From assembly GCA_947259505.1 (NCBI GenBank), contig CAMYLT010000007.1, positions 1 through 64,000 on the forward strand: 64,000 nt of DNA, in the 5' to 3' direction. The stretch is from an uncultured Porticoccus sp. (GTDB taxonomy: Bacteria; Pseudomonadota; Gammaproteobacteria; Pseudomonadales; Porticoccaceae). Each line of letters begins with the position of its first letter. Position 1 is the first letter of the stretch. The notes under the pieces were generated by a model that was not told the origin of the DNA, did not search any database, and saw only the letters and a program-made list of their open reading frames with translations. Shown piece after piece: positions 9,289 through 18,947 of this stretch. Both the position numbers and the translations under genes were made by a program.

Positions 9289-10163
9289 TGCCTGTTGCCA
9301 TTCCGCAGACACGCAGCCAGGATCAGCCGGACCGATTCGGTTTTTCGCTGTTCCTGGCCATTGCCATTCACGCCCTGCTGATCTTTGGAATCGGCTTTAA
9401 GCTCTATCAGCAACAGGCTCCGGCAACAACACTGGAAGTCACGCTGGCCCAACATCGCATTGAGGAAGTGCCGCAACAAGCGGACTTTCTTGCCCAGCAC
9501 AACCAACAGGGCAGCGGTAACGAAAGCGAGATGCAGGAGCTGACTACCGACCGCCCGCCTGAAATTATTGACAGCCAAATTAAAAAAGTTGGCGCTCAAC
9601 CGGCCCAACCTCAACAGCAACCAAATGCAGGAACGACCCCGGTAATCAGTACCGCAGCTGACAGCATCGATGTAGCCAGCAACAAGTTGCTCAAAGAACG
9701 TACCGAACCCAGCATCACGCCATCACTGCCGCCCGCCACACAAATGGAATTTGCCAGCCTGAAGGCCAAGCTAGATGAGCAGCAGCGCCAATACAGCAAG
9801 TTACCAAGGGTGTTGCGAGTGACCTCTGCCAGCACCATGGCCGCAGAACATGCGGCTTACCTGCAATACTGGATCGACCGCATCGAGTTGGTGGGCAACA
9901 CCAACTACCCCGAAGAGGCCCGCCGTCGCGGCATCTACGGCGACCTGAGATTAGCGGTGACTGTGCTCCCGGACGGTGCCGTGGAAGGCATTGAAATTCT
10001 GCTCAGCTCCGGGCAACGCGTACTGGATCAGGCGGCGGTAAGGACTGTTCGTCTGGCCTCACCCTTTGCACCTTTTCCCGCCGAAATGGCGCAATGGGAC
10101 AAATTGGAAATCATCCGCACCTGGCGTTTTGAGGCTGGCCATCGCCTCAACACAGATAATTAA
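9288..10163 (+). CDS. TonB-family energy transducer (TonB3-like)
   Basis: 291 residues. One N-terminal membrane anchor (about 16-37, FSLFLAIAIHALLIFGIG), a Gln/Pro-rich periplasmic spacer, and a C-terminal TonB domain (about 205-290) containing YPEEARRRGIYGDLRL. The ATG at 9288 overlaps the gshB stop by one base; a TTG lies one codon upstream. In Pseudomonas the gene at this exact position (between gshB and algH) is tonB3, reported to be needed for twitching and pilus assembly. A pilus-related role is therefore likelier than siderophore uptake, but this rests on synteny. Confidence 0.85.
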   Translation: MPVAIPQTRSQDQPDRFGFSLFLAIAIHALLIFGIGFKLYQQQAPATTLEVTLAQHRIEEVPQQADFLAQHNQQGSGNESEMQELTTDRPPEIIDSQIKKVGAQPAQPQQQPNAGTTPVISTAADSIDVASNKLLKERTEPSITPSLPPATQMEFASLKAKLDEQQRQYSKLPRVLRVTSASTMAAEHAAYLQYWIDRIELVGNTNYPEEARRRGIYGDLRLAVTVLPDGAVEGIEILLSSGQRVLDQAAVRTVRLASPFAPFPAEMAQWDKLEIIRTWRFEAGHRLNTDN

Positions 10164-10189
10164 AATGACTATTCGAGCGATCGCCGCAC

Positions 10190-10217
10190 TTGTTTTCCGT
10201 GGCGTCGGGGCCATACT
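10190..10217 (+). promoter_or_regulatory. Possible sigma-70 promoter of algH giving a near-leaderless mRNA
   Basis: TTGTTT (10190-10195), 16-nt spacer, CATACT (10212-10217). Transcription would start about at the algH ATG (10224). No Shine-Dalgarno sequence precedes that ATG. Confidence 0.4.
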
Positions 10218-10223
10218 CCCAGT

Positions 10224-10805
10224 ATGAACGACAAAACTGCAAGCCACGACTTTCCGTGCCTGGCCAACCACTTTCTGGTGGCCATGCCTGGCTTGCATGA
10301 CCCCAATTTCTCTCACTCAGTGATCTATGTCTGCGATCACTCCAAAGACGGCGCCATGGGTCTTGTGATCAACAGTCCACTGGAAATCCCTCTCAGTCAG
10401 ATTTTTGAACAATTTGAACTCAGTTATTCACCCCGTGTAGGCACAGAGCCTCTCATGTCCGGAGGACCTGTCCAGATTGACCGGGGCTTCGTCCTGCACC
10501 GCCCAGGCCAAAGAGAATGGGAGGCCACTCTGCCAATCTCCAGTGATATCAGCCTCACATCATCCCGCGACATCATCTCCGACATTGCAGAAGAACAGGG
10601 ACCGAGCGACATGATGGTGACGCTCGGCTATGCAGGGTGGGGACCGGGTCAACTGGAGGGCGAACTAGCCAACAATGCTTGGCTGACCGTACCCGCTGAT
10701 GCCAATATTATCTTCAATGTGCCCTGCGAACAGCGCGCCCACGCAGCAGCCGCCATAATCGGCATCGACCTGAATCTGCTAAGTAGCAATGCCGGCCACG
10801 CCTGA
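10224..10805 (+). CDS. algH: AlgH/YqgE family protein (DUF179)
   Basis: 193 residues of the UPF0301/YqgE family, whose biochemical role is unsettled; in Pseudomonas the gene was named algH for an effect on alginate genes. Family signatures are NHFLVAMPGLHDPNFSHSV near the N-terminus, GAMGLVINSPLEI and the central LMSGGPVQIDRGFVLH. The start agrees with homologues. It overlaps ruvX by 17 bp, the arrangement seen as yqgE-yqgF in many gammaproteobacteria. Confidence 0.93.
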   Translation: MNDKTASHDFPCLANHFLVAMPGLHDPNFSHSVIYVCDHSKDGAMGLVINSPLEIPLSQIFEQFELSYSPRVGTEPLMSGGPVQIDRGFVLHRPGQREWEATLPISSDISLTSSRDIISDIAEEQGPSDMMVTLGYAGWGPGQLEGELANNAWLTVPADANIIFNVPCEQRAHAAAAIIGIDLNLLSSNAGHA

Positions 10806-11259
10806 TGTAAAACCAGCCACAAGGCAACCCCGCTCTCTGCTGGCCTTTGATTTTGGCACCGGCCAAATTGGTGTGGCCATTGGACAAACGCTGACCAACA
10901 CAGCCAACCCTTTGACCGTCCTCAAAGCGCGAGATGGCATACCCAGCTGGCAGCAAATCGAGCAGCTATTGCTGGAATGGCAACCGGATCAATTGCTGGT
11001 GGGGCTACCACTAAACATGGACGGCAGTGAAAGCGAGTTTTGCCAACGCGCCCGCAAGTTTGCCCGACGGTTACACGGTCGTTTTGGTATTTCGGTCGCA
11101 ATGGTCGATGAGCGTCTCACGACTTTTGAGGCCAAAGGACATCAACAGGCCCAGGGGAAACGCGCCACCAGTTACCGTCAGCAGCCGGTGGACGACCTCG
11201 CTGCGGTGATAATCCTCGAAACCTGGCTATCAGATCCGTCCGCAGCGATATCGCCCTAA
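10789..11259 (+). CDS. ruvX: RuvX/YqgF family Holliday junction resolvase-like nuclease
   Basis: 156 residues with an RNase H-like fold. Acidic residues typical of the family occur in LAFDFGTGQIGVA (about 19-31), DERLTTFEA and the C-terminal DDLAAVIILETW. Homologues are implicated in pre-16S rRNA 5' end processing and have been described as putative resolvases. It starts inside the end of algH and is probably translated from the same message. Convergent with pilU. Confidence 0.92.
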   Translation: MPATPDVKPATRQPRSLLAFDFGTGQIGVAIGQTLTNTANPLTVLKARDGIPSWQQIEQLLLEWQPDQLLVGLPLNMDGSESEFCQRARKFARRLHGRFGISVAMVDERLTTFEAKGHQQAQGKRATSYRQQPVDDLAAVIILETWLSDPSAAISP

Positions 11260-11268
11260 GCGCGACAA

Positions 11269-12414
11269 CTAGAACCGGTTAATACGGTCATCCCGCTCTT
11301 CCTCTACCTGCAACTCATCCGCCGCATTGGAGAGGTAGCCGGCATCGGTTTCCGATTGAAGCTTGATCAGCAGACGCAGATCGTTTTTCGAATCGGCGTA
11401 GGTCATGGCGTCTTCATAGGAAATGAGTCCTTCTTCGTAGAGCTTGTACAGCGCCTGATCAAAGGTCTGCATGCCAAGCTCCGTAGAGCGCGCCATCAGC
11501 TCCTTCAGCTTGTGCACATCACCCTTGCGAATAATGTCGCTAACCAGCGGCGTGTTAATCAGAATTTCAATGGCGGCACGACGACCCGTACCGTCTGCCA
11601 ACGGAATCAGCTGCTGAGCAATCATCGCTTTCATGTTCAAGGACAGATCCATCCAGAGCTGCCCATGGCGTGCTGGCGGGAAAAAGTGCTGTATACGATC
11701 CAGCGCCTGGTTCGCATTGTTGGCGTGCAGTGTCGCCAACACTAAGTGACCCGTTTCCGCAAAGGTGATCGCATGCTCCATGGTTTCGGGGGTGCGAATC
11801 TCACCGATCAGGATCACGTCCGGGGCCTGCCGCAAGGTATTGCGCAGCGCAACTTCAAAGGATTCGGTATCCACCCCCACTTCACGCTGGGTAACAATAC
11901 AACCTGCATGCTGATGAACGAATTCAATAGGGTCTTCTACAGAAATAATATGACCATGGGTGTTGCGGTTGCGGTGCCCGATCATCGCCGCCAACGAGGT
12001 GGACTTACCTGTACCGGTAGCCCCAACAAAGATGATGATGCCTCGCTTGGTCATCACCAACTCGTTAAGAATCGGTGGCAACAACAGCTCTTCGACGGTA
12101 GGAATAATGGTTTCAATGCGACGCAACACCATGCCCGGCTCGTTGCGCTGATAGAAGGCACTAACCCGAAAACGGCCCACTCCGGGTCGGCTGATGGCAA
12201 AGTTGAGTTCCTTCTTATCGCGAAACTCTAGACGCTGCTTTTCATCCATGATGCTTTCAACCACCTGATGAGCCTTTTCCGGCGTCAATGGCGTTTTGCC
12301 AACGGGCAAGATCACACCGTTCACCTTGATGCTGGGGGCCACACCAGTGGTAATAAACAGGTCGGACGCTTCTTTCTCGACCATCAATTTAAGCAGTACA
12401 TCAAAATCCATCAC
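11269..12414 (-). CDS. pilU: PilU, type IV pilus retraction ATPase accessory subunit
   Basis: 381-residue PilT/PilU-family hexameric ATPase. Walker A is GATGTGKST (about residue 130), followed by VEDPIEF, the Walker B segment DVILIGEIRTPETM and the His box ETGHLVLATLHANNA. The C-terminus is longer and more acidic than PilT, as expected for PilU. Encoded downstream of pilT on the same strand with a 72-bp gap. It works with PilT to retract pili. Confidence 0.95.
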   Translation of the reverse strand: MMDFDVLLKLMVEKEASDLFITTGVAPSIKVNGVILPVGKTPLTPEKAHQVVESIMDEKQRLEFRDKKELNFAISRPGVGRFRVSAFYQRNEPGMVLRRIETIIPTVEELLLPPILNELVMTKRGIIIFVGATGTGKSTSLAAMIGHRNRNTHGHIISVEDPIEFVHQHAGCIVTQREVGVDTESFEVALRNTLRQAPDVILIGEIRTPETMEHAITFAETGHLVLATLHANNANQALDRIQHFFPPARHGQLWMDLSLNMKAMIAQQLIPLADGTGRRAAIEILINTPLVSDIIRKGDVHKLKELMARSTELGMQTFDQALYKLYEEGLISYEDAMTYADSKNDLRLLIKLQSETDAGYLSNAADELQVEEERDDRINRF

Positions 12415-12486
12415 ATTCTCCCAAACTCGAATTCAACTATGTTCGCCTCGACATGTATCTGAACGGGCAGCATCCTGTGCTTGAAA

Positions 12487-13521
12487 TTAGAAATCATCCG
12501 ACATTTTGGCTTTCTCTTTGGCCACTTCACGGGTGATAACCTTCTGACTGACCAGGCGATGCAGGTTTTGGTCCATGGTCTGCATACCATAAGAGGCCCC
12601 GGTTTGAATGGCCGAGTACATCTGTGCAATCTTATCTTCGCGTATCAGGTTACGAATTGCCGAGGTACCGATCATGATTTCGTGGGCAGCGATACGTCCG
12701 CCACCAATCTTCTTCATCAGGGTCTGTGAAATTACCGCCTGCAGGGACTCGGACAACATCGCCCGCACCATGGATTTCTCCGCCCCAGGAAACACATCCA
12801 CAATCCGGTCAATGGTTTTGGCTGCGGAGGTGGTGTGCAGCGTGCCAAACACCAAGTGACCTGTTTCTGCTGCCGTCAGTGCCAGACGTATGGTCTCCAG
12901 GTCTCGCATCTCGCCCACCAGAATAATATCCGGGTCTTCACGCAGCGCTGAACGCAAGGCCTCGCTGAAACCATGGGTGTCACGGTGCACCTCACGCTGG
13001 TTAACCAAACACTTTTTGCTCTCATGCACAAATTCGATCGGATCTTCGATGGTCAAAATATGCTGATAACGGTTCTCGTTGACATAGTCCACCATCGCCG
13101 CCAACGTCGTGGATTTACCCGAACCGGTGGGCCCTGTGACCAGCACCAAACCTCGCGGCAGCATGGACAGGTTGCGGAAAACCTGCCCAAAACCAAGGTC
13201 TTCCAAGGTCAAAACTCGGGAGGGAATGGTTCGAAATACAGCCGCCGCACCGCGGTTCTGGTTGAAGGCATTCACCCGGAAACGGGCTACTCCGGGCACT
13301 TCAAAAGAAAAATCTGTTTCCAGGAATTCTTCGTAGTCACGACGTTGCTTGTCATTCATGATGTCGTAGACAAGCTGGTGAACTTCCTTGTGCTCCAGGG
13401 GCGGCAGGTTAACCCTCCGCATATCTCCGTCAATCCTGATCATCGGCGGCAAACCGGCAGAAAGGTGCAAATCCGATGAACCCTGTTTTACGCTGAATGC
13501 CAGCAATTCCGTTATATCCAT
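12487..13521 (-). CDS. pilT: PilT, type IV pilus retraction ATPase
   Basis: 344 residues, the normal PilT length. N-terminal PAS-like domain (about 1-100), Walker A GPTGSGKST (about 130), IEDPIEF, Walker B DIILVGEMRDLET and His box ETGHLVFGTLHTTSA; the C-terminal EVAKEKA segment matches PilT. AGGA lies 8 nt before the ATG. PilT powers pilus retraction, the output controlled by the Chp system encoded at the left end. Confidence 0.96.
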   Translation of the reverse strand: MDITELLAFSVKQGSSDLHLSAGLPPMIRIDGDMRRVNLPPLEHKEVHQLVYDIMNDKQRRDYEEFLETDFSFEVPGVARFRVNAFNQNRGAAAVFRTIPSRVLTLEDLGFGQVFRNLSMLPRGLVLVTGPTGSGKSTTLAAMVDYVNENRYQHILTIEDPIEFVHESKKCLVNQREVHRDTHGFSEALRSALREDPDIILVGEMRDLETIRLALTAAETGHLVFGTLHTTSAAKTIDRIVDVFPGAEKSMVRAMLSESLQAVISQTLMKKIGGGRIAAHEIMIGTSAIRNLIREDKIAQMYSAIQTGASYGMQTMDQNLHRLVSQKVITREVAKEKAKMSDDF

Positions 13522-13592
13522 GACTCATTCCTGTTATTCTGGGTTAACCTACTGCTCTCCTGAGAGCCGTAGGACGGGCCTTGTTCAAGTAT

Positions 13593-14294
13593 ATGCCTAC
13601 TATAACTGACAATCTCCACCAAGTTTACCGACAGATTCACGACGCGGCCGTTCAGGCAGGACGCGATCCTGCTGACATCCGACTCCTGGCCGCGAGCAAG
13701 GGCCAACCGGCTGACGCCCTTCGTACCTGCTATCGCGAGGGCCAACGCCACTTCGGTGAAAATTACCTGCAGGAAGCGCTGGACAAACAACAGGCGCTGC
13801 AAGACCTGGCAGATATCTGCTGGCACTTTATCGGCCCGATACAAACAAATAAAACACGAAAAATCGCTGAACAGTTTGACTGGGTTCACAGTGTTGACCG
13901 CCCACGGGTAGTGGAGCGTCTGAGCGCCCAGCGTCCCACCGAAAAAGGCCCCCTCAACATTTGTATCCAGGTCAATATCGACGAAGAGCAGAGCAAGGCT
14001 GGAGTCTGCCCAAGCGAACTAGAGGCTCTGGCAAGAATGATCATGACATTGCCCAATCTGAGACTCAGAGGCCTAATGGCCATTCCTCGCAACCAAGACA
14101 ACATCGAACAACAACGACAACCCTTTGCCGTGTTGGCAAAACTACTTCGCGAGCTGCAGCACTCCACTCACCTGCCTACATTGGATACACTGTCCATGGG
14201 CATGTCCAATGATCTGCAGGCAGCCATCACGGAAGGTGCCACTATAGTGCGAATTGGCACAGCCATTTTTGGCCCACGGCTCGCCCGCCCATAA
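13593..14294 (+). CDS. yggS: YggS/PipY, PLP-binding protein of pyridoxal phosphate homeostasis
   Basis: 233 residues from the ATG at 13593 (MPTITDNLHQV), which matches family starts. A TTG at 13581 has the better-spaced AGGACGG and could add four residues. Alanine-racemase-like N-terminal TIM barrel; the PLP lysine is in LLAASKGQP, and the phosphate end of the cofactor meets the C-terminal TIVRIGTAIFG. The family has no known catalytic activity but buffers PLP. It precedes proC and yggT, a widespread gene order. Confidence 0.93.
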   Translation: MPTITDNLHQVYRQIHDAAVQAGRDPADIRLLAASKGQPADALRTCYREGQRHFGENYLQEALDKQQALQDLADICWHFIGPIQTNKTRKIAEQFDWVHSVDRPRVVERLSAQRPTEKGPLNICIQVNIDEEQSKAGVCPSELEALARMIMTLPNLRLRGLMAIPRNQDNIEQQRQPFAVLAKLLRELQHSTHLPTLDTLSMGMSNDLQAAITEGATIVRIGTAIFGPRLARP

Positions 14295-14330
14295 CAACAC
14301 ACGCTGAATAACATTGACCAAGGATTAGTT

Positions 14331-15152
14331 GTGAACAAACCCAAACTGACTTTTATCGGTGGCGGCAACATGGCCACCAGCCTGATCGGCGGACTGGTGG
14401 AAAAGGGCTACCCAGCGACAGCTATCACCGTTTCTGAGCCGCTGAAAGAAAATTGCACCAGACTATCGGACCAGTTCGGCATTAACACCACTGACGACAA
14501 CGCTATTGCCTGCCGCACCGCTGATGTCATCGTATTGGCGGTAAAGCCTCAAGTCATGAAACAGGTCGCAGAAAGCCTCGTTGGCTCGCTGAACCATCGA
14601 CCTCTGATTATTTCCATTGCGGCAGGCATCTCAATGGAGGCCCTCGCCAGCTGGCTAGGCACTGATCTGCCAATCGTTCGCTGCATGCCTAACACACCGG
14701 CTCTGGTGCAAACCGGTGCCGCCGGTCTGTTCGCCAACGCCAATGTCAGCTCTATACAAAAACAACTGGCTGGCGATATCCTGGATGCAGTCGGCATTTC
14801 CTGCTGGCTAAGCGAGGAGGCAGACATCGATGCAGTGACCGCCCTCTCCGGCAGCGGCCCAGCCTATTACTTCCTGATAATGGAAATCATGGAGCAGATT
14901 GGCGTGGAACTGGGACTTTCGTCAGATGTAGCGCGTCAACTCACCTTGCAAACTGCACTGGGTGCGGCAAAAATGGCCCTGGATAGTGATGTGGATGTAG
15001 GGGAATTGCGGCGCCGGGTGACATCCCCGGGTGGCACCACTCAGCGCGCCATCGAAACCTTTCAACAGGGCGACCTCAAGGCGCTGTTCCGCCAGGCCAT
15101 GAATGGTGCAGTGATGCGTGCACAGGAAATGTCTGCCGAGCTAGCCGACTAG
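14331..15152 (+). CDS. proC: Pyrroline-5-carboxylate reductase
   Basis: 273 residues; last step of proline synthesis, reducing 1-pyrroline-5-carboxylate with NAD(P)H. GTG start at 14331 with AAGGA 6 nt upstream. Rossmann motif FIGGGNMATSLIGGL at the N-terminus and the C-terminal dimerisation domain with the signature AVTALSGSGPAYYF and RRRVTSPGGTTQRAI. Length is normal. Confidence 0.96.
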   Translation: MNKPKLTFIGGGNMATSLIGGLVEKGYPATAITVSEPLKENCTRLSDQFGINTTDDNAIACRTADVIVLAVKPQVMKQVAESLVGSLNHRPLIISIAAGISMEALASWLGTDLPIVRCMPNTPALVQTGAAGLFANANVSSIQKQLAGDILDAVGISCWLSEEADIDAVTALSGSGPAYYFLIMEIMEQIGVELGLSSDVARQLTLQTALGAAKMALDSDVDVGELRRRVTSPGGTTQRAIETFQQGDLKALFRQAMNGAVMRAQEMSAELAD

Positions 15153-15187
15153 TCATCCAGGAAAGCAATAACAACACAGAGCATACA

Positions 15188-15775
15188 ATGAGTACATTTT
15201 CCCAGGCGGGTACATTTTTGTTTCAATCCATCGGTGGGTTTTACCTGGCAGTGGTGATGCTGCGTTTCCTGCTGCAACTGTCCAGAGCGGATTTTTACAA
15301 TCCCATTTCCCAGTTCCTGATCAAGGCCACCCACTTACCCAGCAAACCACTGCGCAGAATATTTCCCGCCTACCGCAGCTTTGACCTGGCCAGCCTGGTG
15401 CTGGCACTGCTGGTCCAGCTGCTGGTGATTGAAATGACTGCGCTGATCAACGGCTATGCGATGGTTAACATCCTCTATGCCCTGGCTTGGGGCGCGGTAG
15501 GCATTCTGTCACTGGCGCTCAATTTTTATCTATATGGTCTTTTGATCATCATTATTGTTAGCTGGGTGGCACCCCAGAGCCAACATCCGGCACTGGTTTT
15601 GTTGAGTCAGTTGATCCGCCCGGTCATGGCGCCTTTTCAGCGGATTATCCCGCCGCTTGGCGGCCTTGATCTATCACCCATATTTATGTTCCTGGTGATC
15701 AACATGCTGCAGATATTCTTGAATGGCATTGCCAAGGGTATCCAGCTGCCCTCGGGTATTGTTCCCGGCATCTGA
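15188..15775 (+). CDS. yggT: YggT family integral membrane protein
   Basis: 195 residues with two YGGT repeats, each contributing hydrophobic segments (about 15-35 and 60-120 in the first, 120-190 in the second). The motifs NPISQFLIKATHLPSKPLRR and SQLIRPVMAPFQRIIPP are the two equivalent repeat cores. Function is poorly defined; homologues have been linked to osmotic tolerance and membrane organisation. Its stop codon overlaps the yggU start (TGATG). Confidence 0.9.
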   Translation: MSTFSQAGTFLFQSIGGFYLAVVMLRFLLQLSRADFYNPISQFLIKATHLPSKPLRRIFPAYRSFDLASLVLALLVQLLVIEMTALINGYAMVNILYALAWGAVGILSLALNFYLYGLLIIIIVSWVAPQSQHPALVLLSQLIRPVMAPFQRIIPPLGGLDLSPIFMFLVINMLQIFLNGIAKGIQLPSGIVPGI

Positions 15776-16071
15776 TGCCCGAACACTACCAATGGCAACA
15801 GAGCCAGCTGCTGCTGCACTGCTTGCTGCAACCCCGCTCATCGAAAAATGAAATTGTGGGGATTCAGGGGGACCGCCTGAAAATTCGCATTACAGCCCCT
15901 CCGGTGGATGGCAAGGCCAACCAGCATCTGGTCGCCCTGTTGAGCAAATGGTTCGGCGCCCCCAAGAGCGCCATTACCATCGTTCGCGGCGAAACCAGCC
16001 GACAAAAAACCGTCGCCATCGAAAGTCCATCAAAACTGCCTGATGCAGCCCATATCAAGCAGCCCTGCTAA
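15775..16071 (+). CDS. yggU: DUF167/YggU family protein
   Basis: 98-residue small protein with the DUF167 core LQPRSSKNEIVGIQGDRLKI and APPVDGKANQHLVALLSKWF. No established biochemical function. ATG overlaps the yggT stop by one base, so it is translated as the last cistron of yggS-proC-yggT-yggU. Ends 11 bp from the convergent rph. Confidence 0.9.
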   Translation: MPEHYQWQQSQLLLHCLLQPRSSKNEIVGIQGDRLKIRITAPPVDGKANQHLVALLSKWFGAPKSAITIVRGETSRQKTVAIESPSKLPDAAHIKQPC

Positions 16072-16082
16072 CCATTACTGAG

Positions 16083-16811
16083 CTATCTTCCTACCTGAGC
16101 CAGGGCCATTTTTTGCACCTTGACCAGGTCGGTAATACCGCGCTTGGCCAACGCCATCATTTGCTGGAATTCTTCTTCACTAAAAGGTGCGGACTCAGCA
16201 GTGCCCTGAACCTCAATAAAACCACCATTGCTGTTCATCACTACATTCATGTCGGTATCTGCATTGGAATCTTCGGCATAGTCCAGATCCAATACCGGTT
16301 CACCCTGGTAGATTCCCACTGAAACCGATGCCACCATATTCGAAATGGGGTTGTCTTTGATCTTCCCTGCGGCCTGTAAATGTGCCACAGCATCGGCCAG
16401 CGCCACACACCCCCCGGTTATTGACGCCGTGCGGGTGCCACCATCCGCTTGGATCACATCGCAATCCACGGTGATGGTATTTTCCCCGAGGGCTTCCAGA
16501 TTGACCGCAGCACGCAGGGAACGCCCTATCAAGCGTTGAATTTCAAGGGTCCTGCCACCCTGCTTGCCGCGGGCCGCTTCACGGGCCATGCGCTCGCCGG
16601 TAGATCGCGGCAACATACCGTATTCGGCGGTCACCCAGCCCTGGCCCTTGCCGCGCAAAAAGCGCGGCACACTGTTTTCAATACTGGCGGTACAAATCAC
16701 TTTGGTTTCACCAAATTCAACCAGAACCGATCCCTCGGCGTGTTTGGTGTAGTTGCGAGTGAGCTTTACAGCACGGAGTTGTTCAGGGCGACGGCCACTG
16801 GGTCGAGACAT
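16083..16811 (-). CDS. rph: Ribonuclease PH
   Basis: 242 residues; phosphorolytic 3'-5' exoribonuclease that trims tRNA 3' ends. N-terminal [19 protein letters not shown] is the classic family start, with AGGAAA before the ATG. RNase PH fold motifs include [14 protein letters not shown], the phosphate-site region [15 protein letters not shown], and [16 protein letters not shown] with catalytic acidic residues. Divergent from yicC, as in Pseudomonas and E. coli. Full length, unlike the frameshifted gene of E. coli K-12. Confidence 0.96.
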   Translation of the reverse strand: MSRPSGRRPEQLRAVKLTRNYTKHAEGSVLVEFGETKVICTASIENSVPRFLRGKGQGWVTAEYGMLPRSTGERMAREAARGKQGGRTLEIQRLIGRSLRAAVNLEALGENTITVDCDVIQADGGTRTASITGGCVALADAVAHLQAAGKIKDNPISNMVASVSVGIYQGEPVLDLDYAEDSNADTDMNVVMNSNGGFIEVQGTAESAPFSEEEFQQMMALAKRGITDLVKVQKMALAQVGR

Positions 16812-16921
16812 GGTAATTTCCTGTTAACCAGATAAGGATGGCGGCATTTTAGCGGAATTACTGGCGCCATGCGCCCGCGTGTTACCATGACGGCCCTTTT
16901 TCTGCACAAACGGAGATCGCC

Positions 16922-17785
16922 GTGCCCAGCAGTATGACCGCTTTTGCCCGCCAGACCATCGAATGCCCCTGGGGCACCGCCGCCTGGGAAATCCGTTCGG
17001 TCAATCATCGCTACCTGGAGACCGGCTTCCGCATGCCGGAGACGGTACGTGATATCGAAATGGCCCTCAGAGAATTGGCGCGCAAGCACCTGCAACGTGG
17101 CAAGGTAGACTGCACACTGCAATTGAACATCGCCCAAGAGTCCGGCGATGTGGCCGTCAATGAATCGTTGGCCCGCCAGTACATTGACGCCAGCGAGCAA
17201 CTCTCCGGACTGATGGGCAATCCTGCCCCGGTCTCTCCGCTCGATATCCTGCGCTGGCCCGGCGTATTAAAAGAACCGGAAATTGATCGCGAAGAGCTCA
17301 AGAAAACCCTGCTCGACCTGTTCGGCCAGGCACTGACCCAACTGACGGAGGGCCGTCGCCGGGAGGGTGAGAGGCTTGGACAGCTGATCGAACAGCGACT
17401 CGATGCCATTGCCGTGGAAGTCACCGCAGTTCGCGGCAATCTGCCACTACTGCTGGCCGCGCAGCGTCAAAAAATTCTTGATCGACTGGCAGAGGTCAGC
17501 GCCAATCTCGATCAGGACCGACTCGAACAGGAGCTGGTTCTACTGGCCCAGAAAGCTGATGTAGATGAGGAGCTGGATCGACTCGAAACCCACCTCGGGG
17601 AAATTCGCCGGGTGCTGAAACGCAATGAGCCCGTCGGTCGACGGCTGGATTTTCTGATGCAGGAGCTGAATCGCGAAGCCAATACCCTGTCCTCCAAATC
17701 CATTGCCAGCGATACCACCAACTCTGCGGTGGAACTGAAAGTGTTGATTGAACAAATGCGTGAGCAGATCCAGAACATTGAGTAG
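16922..17785 (+). CDS. yicC: YicC family endoribonuclease-like protein
   Basis: 287 residues. YicC_N region opening with SMTAFARQT and RSVNHRYLETGFRMPE, long coiled-coil middle, and DUF1732 at the C-terminus with DFLMQELNREANTLSSKS. E. coli YicC has been reported to take part in sRNA (RyhB) degradation, so an RNA-related role is likely. GTG start at 16922 with GGAG 6 nt upstream; ATG at 16934 is an alternative. Precedes gmk. Confidence 0.93.
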   Translation: MPSSMTAFARQTIECPWGTAAWEIRSVNHRYLETGFRMPETVRDIEMALRELARKHLQRGKVDCTLQLNIAQESGDVAVNESLARQYIDASEQLSGLMGNPAPVSPLDILRWPGVLKEPEIDREELKKTLLDLFGQALTQLTEGRRREGERLGQLIEQRLDAIAVEVTAVRGNLPLLLAAQRQKILDRLAEVSANLDQDRLEQELVLLAQKADVDEELDRLETHLGEIRRVLKRNEPVGRRLDFLMQELNREANTLSSKSIASDTTNSAVELKVLIEQMREQIQNIE

Positions 17786-17803
17786 CCACGCGATTCAGGG
17801 TAA

Positions 17804-18529
<726 letters not shown>

Positions 18530-18555
18530 TTACCACAATTTTGTAAACTCGAGAG

Positions 18556-18579
18556 TCCCGCGGCTCGCCGCGGGATTTT
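18556..18579 (+). terminator. Rho-independent terminator after gmk
   Basis: Perfect 8-bp stem TCCCGCGG/CCGCGGGA (18556-18563 and 18568-18575) with loop CTCG, followed by TTTTG, 27 bp after the gmk stop. Confidence 0.8.
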
Positions 18580-18633
18580 GTCTGTGTTGATTGAAGATCA
18601 ATCGCACCCAACATCTGAAGAACGGAATTAAGT

Positions 18634-18927
18634 ATGGCCCGTATTACCGTGGAAGACTGCCTTGACCATGTCGACAATCGCTTTGAGTTGGTAATGGTCA
18701 GCTCAAAACGCGCTCGCCAACTCGCTACAGGCGGCAAACAACCTCATCTGCCTTGGGAAAACGACAAGCCCACTGTGATGGCATTGCGTGAAATTGAAGA
18801 AGGCTTTATAACAGCCAAAATTCTCGACGAGAAAGAAGAACCCGAAACTTCACTATTGTTGGAATCTGTCGGCAGCGATGAAGACGCGGTTATTCCAGAA
18901 CAACCAGAAACCCCTGAAGCTGAGTAA
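18634..18927 (+). CDS. rpoZ: RNA polymerase omega subunit
   Basis: 97 residues. Begins [20 protein letters not shown] and contains the beta'-binding part [15 protein letters not shown] and [14 protein letters not shown]. The acidic tail after about residue 70 is usual for this clade. Its place between gmk and spoT is conserved from E. coli to Pseudomonas and fits coupling of omega with (p)ppGpp signalling. Confidence 0.96.
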   Translation: MARITVEDCLDHVDNRFELVMVSSKRARQLATGGKQPHLPWENDKPTVMALREIEEGFITAKILDEKEEPETSLLLESVGSDEDAVIPEQPETPEAE

Positions 18928-18947
18928 TCCGTGCCCCGGGGGAAATC

